Shown: positions 11,926-16,525 of the stretch, in pieces
How the letters are laid out: the number at the start of each line of letters is the position of its first letter
Position numbering within the stretch: the stretch's first letter is position 1
NCBI GenBank assembly: GCA_002420105.1
Contig: DIHJ01000124.1
Span: 1 to 16,525 of the forward strand
Origin: Nitrospira sp. UBA5699
Lineage (GTDB): Bacteria; Nitrospirota; Nitrospiria; Nitrospirales; Nitrospiraceae
Direction of reading: 5' to 3'
DNA length: 16,525 nt
Notes under the pieces: model-generated
Told to the model about the DNA's origin: nothing
The model's database searches: none
What the model saw: only the letters and a program-made list of their open reading frames with translations
Program-made: the position numbers and the translations under genes

Positions 11926-14142
11926 CTACGACTTCGCGGCGGGTTTCAAAAACAGAACGGAGAGGGGGGGGATCGTCAGTTGCAGCGAGCGGGAAAACCC
12001 GTGTGAGGAAACCTCCTCCGTCCGAAGACCTCCCTGGTTCCCGAGGTTGCCTCCGCCATACAGCGAAGCATCCGTGTTCAGAAGTTCCCGGTAGTAGCCT
12101 TCTTGCGGGACGCCGACCCGGTAGCCGTAGCGTGGGACCGGCGTAAAGTTGCAGACGCAGACAATCTGATCGCGTGGATCCGCGGCTTTGCGCAGGAATG
12201 CGACGACGGATTGTGCCGCATCGTGGAAATCGATCCATTGGAAACCGGGCCAGTCATGATCGACCTCGTAGAGGGCCGGTTCCTCCCGGTACAGCCGGTT
12301 GAGATCCCGTACCAAGTACTGGATACCCCTGTGGGGTTCGTACTGGAGGAGATGCCAGTCTAGACTGCGGTCGTGATTCCATTCGTTCCGCTGACCGAAT
12401 TCCCCGCCCATAAACAGCATCTTCTTTCCGGGATGTCCGTACATGAAGCCGTAGAGCGCCCGAAGATTGGCGAACTGCTGCCACTCGTCGCCGGGCATCT
12501 TGTCGAGCAGCGATCGCTTGCCATGGACGACTTCGTCGTGCGAGAGGGGAAGGACGAAGTTCTCGTTGAACGCATACAGCAGGCCGAAGGTCAGCTGATT
12601 GTGGTGATACATGCGGTGAACGGGGTTGCGGCTAAAGTAATCCAGGACGTCGTGCATCCAGCCCATGTTCCATTTGAATGTGAAGCCCAGCCCTCCGGTA
12701 TAGGTGGGGCGTGAGACGCCGGCCCAGGAGGTGGATTCCTCCGCCAGCATCATCGCGCCGGGAAAATCCCGATGGGCCAGCACGTTCAGGTCTTTCAACA
12801 ACAGGACGGCGCTGAGGTTTTCATGCCCGCCGAACTGGTTGGGAATCCACTCGCCCGCCTTGCGCCCGTAGTCGAGGTAGAGCATCGACGCGACGGCGTC
12901 CACGCGGAGCCCGTCGATATGGTAGCGGTCCAGCCAGAAGAGCGCGCTATTCATGAGGAAGTTGCGTACCTCGACGCGGCCGTAATTGAAGATGCGGCTG
13001 TGCCAGTCCGGGTGGTAGCCGAGGCGCGGGTCGGCATGGTCGTAGAGGTGAGTTCCGTCGAACTGTGAGAGACCGTGGGGATCGTCGGGAAAATGTGCCG
13101 GCGCCCAATCCATCAAGACGCCGATGCCGGCCTGATGCGCGGCGTCCACGAACGCCATGAAATCTTCAGGCGCGCCGTAGCGGCTGGTGACGGAAAAATA
13201 CCCCGTCGATTGATAGCCCCAGGAGCCGTCGAACGGATGCTCGGTCACCGGCAGCAGCTCGAGATGGGTATAGCCCAGGTCTTTGGCGTAGGGGATCAGT
13301 TTGGCGGCCAGTTCCCGATAGGTCAGCCAGCGATCGCCTTCTTCCGGCACGCGCATCCAGGAACCGAGGTGCACTTCATATATGGACAGCGGAGCGGTCA
13401 AGGGATCCCGGCGGCGCCTGGTTGCCATCCAGGCCTGGTCGTTCCACGTATAGCGGGTGATGTCGCGCGCGATCGACGCGGTCTTCGGCCGGAGTTCGGA
13501 CGCCACCGCATAGGGATCCGCCTTCAGGAGGATGGCGTCGTGATCTCGGGGCCGGATCTCGTATTTGTACAACGTGCCGTCGGCGAGACCGGGAATGAAC
13601 AGTTCCCAGAGCCCGGTGGCTCCACGGCTGGTCATCGGATGGCGGCGTCCGTCCCATTGATTGAAATCGCCGACGACGCTGACGCGCGCCGCGTTGGGAG
13701 CCCAGACGACGAAATGCACGCCCGCGACTCCATCGACGGTCCGGAGATGGGACCCCAGAGTGTCGTAGGCGCGAAAGAAGGTGCCCTCGGCGAACAGATG
13801 CAGTTCAAAATCGGTCAGGAGCGGCGCGAAGGCATAGGGGTCGTACCGTTCGGATGTGTATCCCGCGTCGTCGGTCAGGCGAAGCCGGTAATGCGAAGGG
13901 GAAAGGGGTTGCGGCAGGACCGCCTCAAACAATCCCGCGTCATGCACGCGCGTCATGGGAACGGTGGATCCGGTCCCCGGCTCGATCACGACGGCCGCTT
14001 CTCTGGCCTCCGGCAGAAAACAGCGAATGACGGTGACGGCAGAGCCGTTCCGTTTGCTCGGATGGTGTCCCAACACCGCCAGGGGGTCCCAGTGCTGCCC
14101 CTTCACGAGTTGCTCGATCTGGTCGCGCGACAAGCTGGACAT
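11926..14142 (-). CDS. glgB: 1,4-alpha-glucan (glycogen) branching enzyme GlgB
   Basis: A 738-aa GH13 enzyme of full GlgB length. An N1 domain (about 1-110), a CBM48 domain (G141-V-H-F-V-V-W-A-P-N to about 200) and the TIM-barrel follow in the usual order. Catalytic residues are all visible: nucleophile D415 (G-L-R-V-D), acid/base E468 (L-A-E-E-S) and D536 (L-S-H-D-E). Their spacing (53 and 121 residues) equals that of E. coli GlgB (405, 458, 526). It cuts alpha-1,4 glucan chains and transfers them to form alpha-1,6 branches in the cytoplasm. No other glg gene is next to it. The ATG has only a weak Shine-Dalgarno. It converges on the FKBP gene and diverges from the transporter gene. Confidence 0.97.
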   Translation of the reverse strand: MSSLSRDQIEQLVKGQHWDPLAVLGHHPSKRNGSAVTVIRCFLPEAREAAVVIEPGTGSTVPMTRVHDAGLFEAVLPQPLSPSHYRLRLTDDAGYTSERYDPYAFAPLLTDFELHLFAEGTFFRAYDTLGSHLRTVDGVAGVHFVVWAPNAARVSVVGDFNQWDGRRHPMTSRGATGLWELFIPGLADGTLYKYEIRPRDHDAILLKADPYAVASELRPKTASIARDITRYTWNDQAWMATRRRRDPLTAPLSIYEVHLGSWMRVPEEGDRWLTYRELAAKLIPYAKDLGYTHLELLPVTEHPFDGSWGYQSTGYFSVTSRYGAPEDFMAFVDAAHQAGIGVLMDWAPAHFPDDPHGLSQFDGTHLYDHADPRLGYHPDWHSRIFNYGRVEVRNFLMNSALFWLDRYHIDGLRVDAVASMLYLDYGRKAGEWIPNQFGGHENLSAVLLLKDLNVLAHRDFPGAMMLAEESTSWAGVSRPTYTGGLGFTFKWNMGWMHDVLDYFSRNPVHRMYHHNQLTFGLLYAFNENFVLPLSHDEVVHGKRSLLDKMPGDEWQQFANLRALYGFMYGHPGKKMLFMGGEFGQRNEWNHDRSLDWHLLQYEPHRGIQYLVRDLNRLYREEPALYEVDHDWPGFQWIDFHDAAQSVVAFLRKAADPRDQIVCVCNFTPVPRYGYRVGVPQEGYYRELLNTDASLYGGGNLGNQGGLRTEEVSSHGFSRSLQLTIPPLSVLFLKPAAKS

Positions 14143-14244
14143 ATTCGATTGGCCCCGTTCAGCCGTATCGTACGGGGAGCGACGACATTATGGAAGGGGA
14201 AAAAACAATATGAGAAATAGAATGGACGATCGGTGCGAGTTCGA

Positions 14245-14273
14245 TTGCCATCGCGCGCCGGTCTGTCCATAAT
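14245..14273 (+). promoter_or_regulatory. Strong sigma70-like promoter for the transporter gene
   Basis: TTGCCA (14245-14250; 5 of 6), 17-base spacer, CATAAT (14268-14273; 5 of 6). The predicted start is near 14280, giving a leader of about 34 nt that contains AGGA and a 10-base palindrome GAAGATCTTC (14301-14310). Confidence 0.6.
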
Positions 14274-14313
14274 GGGCGATCCACGATTCTAACCGTACAG
14301 GAAGATCTTCGCG

Positions 14314-15660
14314 ATGCACATGATGTCGGACGTTTCACTCGCCCTGGTGATTTTCGGCCTGGCCTATCTGGTCATCATCACGGAACGGATTCACAAGACC
14401 ATCGTGGCCCTCAGCGGCGCGGCCCTCATGATCGGGTTGGGGGTGGTGACGCAGGACGAGGCGTTTTACTCCCATGAGTTCGGCGTAGACTATAACGTGG
14501 TGTTTCTCCTGATCGGCATGATGGTCATCGTGAACATCGTCCGCGAGACCGGGTTATTCGAGGTGCTGGCCATCTGGGCCGCCCAGCGGGCCCGGGCCAA
14601 GCCCTTCCGGATGGTCGTGCTCTTGGCCGTCCTGACCGCGGGACTCTCGGCGATGCTCGACAATGTGACGACGGTGCTTTTGATGGCGCCTGTCACGTTG
14701 GCGATCACCAAACGCCTTGAATTGAATCCCGTGTCGTTTTTGATCGTCGAGGCCGTCTCGTCGAATATCGGAGGGACCGCGACGCTGGTCGGCGATCCGC
14801 CCAACATCATGATCGCGAGCAAGGCGGAGTTGGGGTATCTCGACTTCCTGGTTGTCCTAGGCCCGATCGTGGTCGTCATGATGGCCGTGTTCCTGGGAGC
14901 CCTCTGGGTATTTTTCGGTCGCACCATGCAGGTCGCCCCGCACCTGCAGAAAGCCGTCATGGAGCTGCGTATGAGCGATGCCGTGCAGGATGGCGCGCTC
15001 CTGCGCCGCTGCGTGTGGCTGCTCGGCATCGTGAACCTTGCGTTCTGCGTGCACGGGCCGCTTCACCTCGAGCCGGCGACCATCGCGCTCCTGGGAGCGA
15101 GCGCCTTCATGCTGGCCGGACATGCGGGGAAGAAGGAGAACTCGGAAGAGCTGTCCTACCTGACGGATGTGGAGTGGAAAACGATCTTTTTCTTCATCGG
15201 GCTCTTCATTCTCGTGGGAGCGCTGGTCAAGGTGGGCGTGATTCGATATCTGGCGGACCAGGTGGTGACGCTCACGCGGGGCAATCTGGCCGGGTCCACC
15301 CTGGCGGTGCTGTGGGGATCGGCCGTCCTCTCGGCGATCGTGGACAACATTCCCTACGTTGCCGCGATGAATCCCCTGATCGTGGATCTCGCGCGCTCGC
15401 TGCATCCGGAGATCGCCGATTATGCGACGCTGGTGCACCAGCCCGACATTCTCCCGCTCTGGTGGGCTCTGGCGTTGGGCGCCTGCCTGGGCGGGAACGG
15501 CACCATCATCGGTGCGAGCGCGAACGTGGTGATCGTCGATCTGGCGCGTCGCGCCGGATATCAAATCTCGTTCTGGCGGTTCTTTGCGTTCGGATTTCCG
15601 GTCATGGTGGGATCGGTCTTCATCAGCATGCTGTACCTGTGGCTGCGGTTTCTCGTCTGA
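14314..15660 (+). CDS. ArsB/NhaD-type ion transporter (IT superfamily)
   Basis: A 448-aa, highly hydrophobic inner-membrane protein with roughly 11-12 spans. It shows the internal duplication of the ion transporter superfamily: L-D-N-V-T-T (115-120) with G-G-T-A-T-L-V-G-D-P-P-N-I (153-165) in the first half, matched by V-D-N-I-P-Y (343-348) with G-G-N-G-T-I-I-G-A-S-A-N (393-404) in the second. These re-entrant motifs form the substrate site. Candidate substrates are Na+/H+, arsenite or a carboxylate; the sequence does not decide, and there is no ars operon around it. The ATG at 14314 has AGGAAG upstream; ATG at 14320 or 14323 is also possible. Confidence 0.88.
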   Translation: MHMMSDVSLALVIFGLAYLVIITERIHKTIVALSGAALMIGLGVVTQDEAFYSHEFGVDYNVVFLLIGMMVIVNIVRETGLFEVLAIWAAQRARAKPFRMVVLLAVLTAGLSAMLDNVTTVLLMAPVTLAITKRLELNPVSFLIVEAVSSNIGGTATLVGDPPNIMIASKAELGYLDFLVVLGPIVVVMMAVFLGALWVFFGRTMQVAPHLQKAVMELRMSDAVQDGALLRRCVWLLGIVNLAFCVHGPLHLEPATIALLGASAFMLAGHAGKKENSEELSYLTDVEWKTIFFFIGLFILVGALVKVGVIRYLADQVVTLTRGNLAGSTLAVLWGSAVLSAIVDNIPYVAAMNPLIVDLARSLHPEIADYATLVHQPDILPLWWALALGACLGGNGTIIGASANVVIVDLARRAGYQISFWRFFAFGFPVMVGSVFISMLYLWLRFLV

Positions 15661-15667
15661 AGCGGCG

Positions 15668-15708
15668 GGAGGCCGGCGCGCCTCCTCCGGTGCAACGGCC
15701 TGCGTTGC
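15668..15708. terminator. Two hairpins between convergent genes
   Basis: Stem 1 is GGAGGC (15668-15673) with GCCTCC (15680-15685), 6-base loop. Stem 2 is GCAACG (15692-15697) with CGTTGC (15703-15708), 5-base loop. They fill the 58-base gap between the stops of the transporter and the Cys-rich protein genes. No T-run follows either, so they may act as a bidirectional block or as mRNA end protection. Confidence 0.35.
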
Positions 15709-15718
15709 GACTGGCCGG

Positions 15719-15958
15719 CTACCCCTCCTGCCAGGATGAGAACAGGTCGCCTGAACGGCCGTATTGCATGAGCTGATTGTAAGAGGTGGTGCAGTCCGGG
15801 CAATAACTTTCCGAGAGCAGCAGGTCTTCGGCGTGGACGAGATACCGCCTGACGTACTCGGCGATCGTGCACCATGCCTGATCGACCGATCCGTCCCACT
15901 GCTCGTCTTTCACTTTCCGGCAGGCCCCGCAACAGAACGCCATATGGATGTCTGACAT
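15719..15958 (-). CDS. Small Cys-rich putative zinc-binding protein
   Basis: A 79-aa cytoplasmic protein. Cys9, Cys10 and Cys13 (C-C-G-A-C) and Cys53-P-D-Cys56 make a likely zinc site of two C-x-x-C pairs. A basic segment, R-K-V-K-D, then W and an A-E-Y-V-R-R helix lie between. This spacing (C-x-x-C-K/R-x-(V/I)-(R/K)-D ... W ... Y-(I/V) ... C-P-D-C) recalls small domains often found beside signalling proteins, whose function is not established. The ATG has AAGGAG 6 bases upstream. No regulator or kinase is beside it here. Confidence 0.8.
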   Translation of the reverse strand: MSDIHMAFCCGACRKVKDEQWDGSVDQAWCTIAEYVRRYLVHAEDLLLSESYCPDCTTSYNQLMQYGRSGDLFSSWQEG

Positions 15959-16107
15959 CAGAAGCTCCTTCTCGCCGATGTTGCTGTGATGCGTGCGGCA
16001 GCGTATTTTTCGGAGAGCCGCTCCGTCGCATCGGAATCTCCACGTCGTACATCCGCCCTGCGCCGTCGTAGCCGGGTGATGAGGAGGTTCCGTTGCGGCG
16101 GATCGGA

Positions 16108-16395
16108 TTACGTCAGGACATTCGGAGGCCGAAAGAGCAGCTGCTCGGCGACGATGTGCTGCCAGGGAGGTGAGGAGTCGCTGACACTCTCGACGAGTAC
16201 GGGAGGAGGAACGCCGAAGAAGGATGCGGGGAGCGACAGACCTTCAAGCAAGGCGGCATGAACCGGATCGAGGTCATAGTCGAGGTTCCACAGCGTCATC
16301 GTCGTGCCCAGCATCTGCATGAAGACGCAGCCGCAGAACACGAGGATTGCGCACGCCGTCAGGGGGGAAGCAACGGAGCTACGTTTCAGTAGCAT
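16108..16395 (-). CDS. Small membrane protein, one predicted span
   Basis: A 95-aa protein. Residues about 11-33 (T-A-C-A-I-L-V-F-C-G-C-V-F-M-Q) form one hydrophobic segment after a short basic N terminus, giving a membrane anchor with the C-terminal part probably outside the cytoplasm. No family is recognised. The ATG at 16393-16395 has GAGGGG 4-5 bases upstream and is preferred to the TTG at 16407. A consensus -35 promoter lies directly upstream. The 149 bases between its stop and the Cys-rich gene show no further gene. Confidence 0.6.
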   Translation of the reverse strand: MLLKRSSVASPLTACAILVFCGCVFMQMLGTTMTLWNLDYDLDPVHAALLEGLSLPASFFGVPPPVLVESVSDSSPPWQHIVAEQLLFRPPNVLT

Positions 16396-16418
16396 GGGGC
16401 CCCTCAAGAATGGCGCGT

Positions 16419-16447
16419 AGTGTAGGTATCGGATGCGGGGTTGTCAA
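16419..16447 (-). promoter_or_regulatory. Consensus -35 promoter for the small membrane protein
   Basis: Minus strand: TTGACA (16442-16447; perfect match), 17-base spacer, TACACT (16419-16424; 4 of 6). Predicted start near 16412, leader about 17 nt. This is the best -35 in the window. Confidence 0.55.
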
Positions 16448-16525
16448 TGGGAGAGAAGGATCCAGGCGAGGGTAAGGCTGAAATGCGGATCGCCGAACGG
16501 CCTCGACGTGCACGGTGCCGAGAAA

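Noticed and set aside
13075..14220. 381-aa open frame antisense to glgB
   Set aside because: glgB has all catalytic residues and full length on the other strand; the antisense product shows no recognisable domain.
14857..15564. 235-aa open frame antisense to the transporter
   Set aside because: Charged low-complexity composition over a gene with obvious membrane motifs; a shadow.
14314..15660. Assignment as an arsenite efflux pump (arsB)
   Set aside because: The shared motifs are common to the whole ion transporter superfamily, and no arsR, arsC or arsA gene is near.

Overview
The window reads as chromosomal DNA of a GC-rich, diderm (Gram-negative) bacterium. Several proteins carry lipoprotein boxes, there is a PagL-type outer-membrane barrel ending in Phe, a twin-arginine-type signal and periplasmic enzymes. 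The mix (orphan branching enzyme, tandem-domain SagB-like protein, orphan CheY-like regulator, PstS-like protein, small Cys-rich protein) and the short G-rich repeat words resemble Nitrospira-type genomes (Nitrospirota). That assignment is inference from gene content, not proven. I see no rRNA, tRNA, transposase, integrase or CRISPR array.

Region 1 (1-5978) is entirely on the minus strand. Reading in transcription order it has: an unrecognised 140-aa protein followed by a TPR protein; a seven-bladed beta-propeller lipoprotein with its own terminator-like hairpin; a PagL-like lipid A deacylase homologue paired with a lipoprotein; and a three-gene unit of a small TPR protein, a 66-aa protein and a GT-B glycosyltransferase-like protein.

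Region 2 (5979-9219) is on the plus strand. A divergent promoter region with a palindrome leads into a tightly packed cluster: a tandem-nitroreductase SagB/ThcOx-like flavoprotein, an unrecognised 284-aa protein that appears to be an internal duplication, a nine-codon leader-like ORF, and a glycine-zipper lipoprotein. This is the best candidate for an undescribed functional unit, because no cyclodehydratase or obvious peptide precursor accompanies the SagB-like gene.

Region 3 (9232-11921) has a stand-alone CheY-like receiver and an orphan PstS-like binding protein on the minus strand. Divergent from these are a YcbK/DUF882 M15-type peptidase homologue and a secreted FKBP-type prolyl isomerase. 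The intergenic region carries a sigma70-like promoter with a perfect 12-bp palindrome just downstream.

Region 4 (11926-16525) has a full-length glycogen branching enzyme (minus), a divergently transcribed ArsB/NhaD-type ion transporter (plus), a Cys-rich putative zinc protein (minus) and a small one-span membrane protein (minus) with a consensus -35 promoter. Coding density is high; the only gap near 300 bases is 3127-3429.
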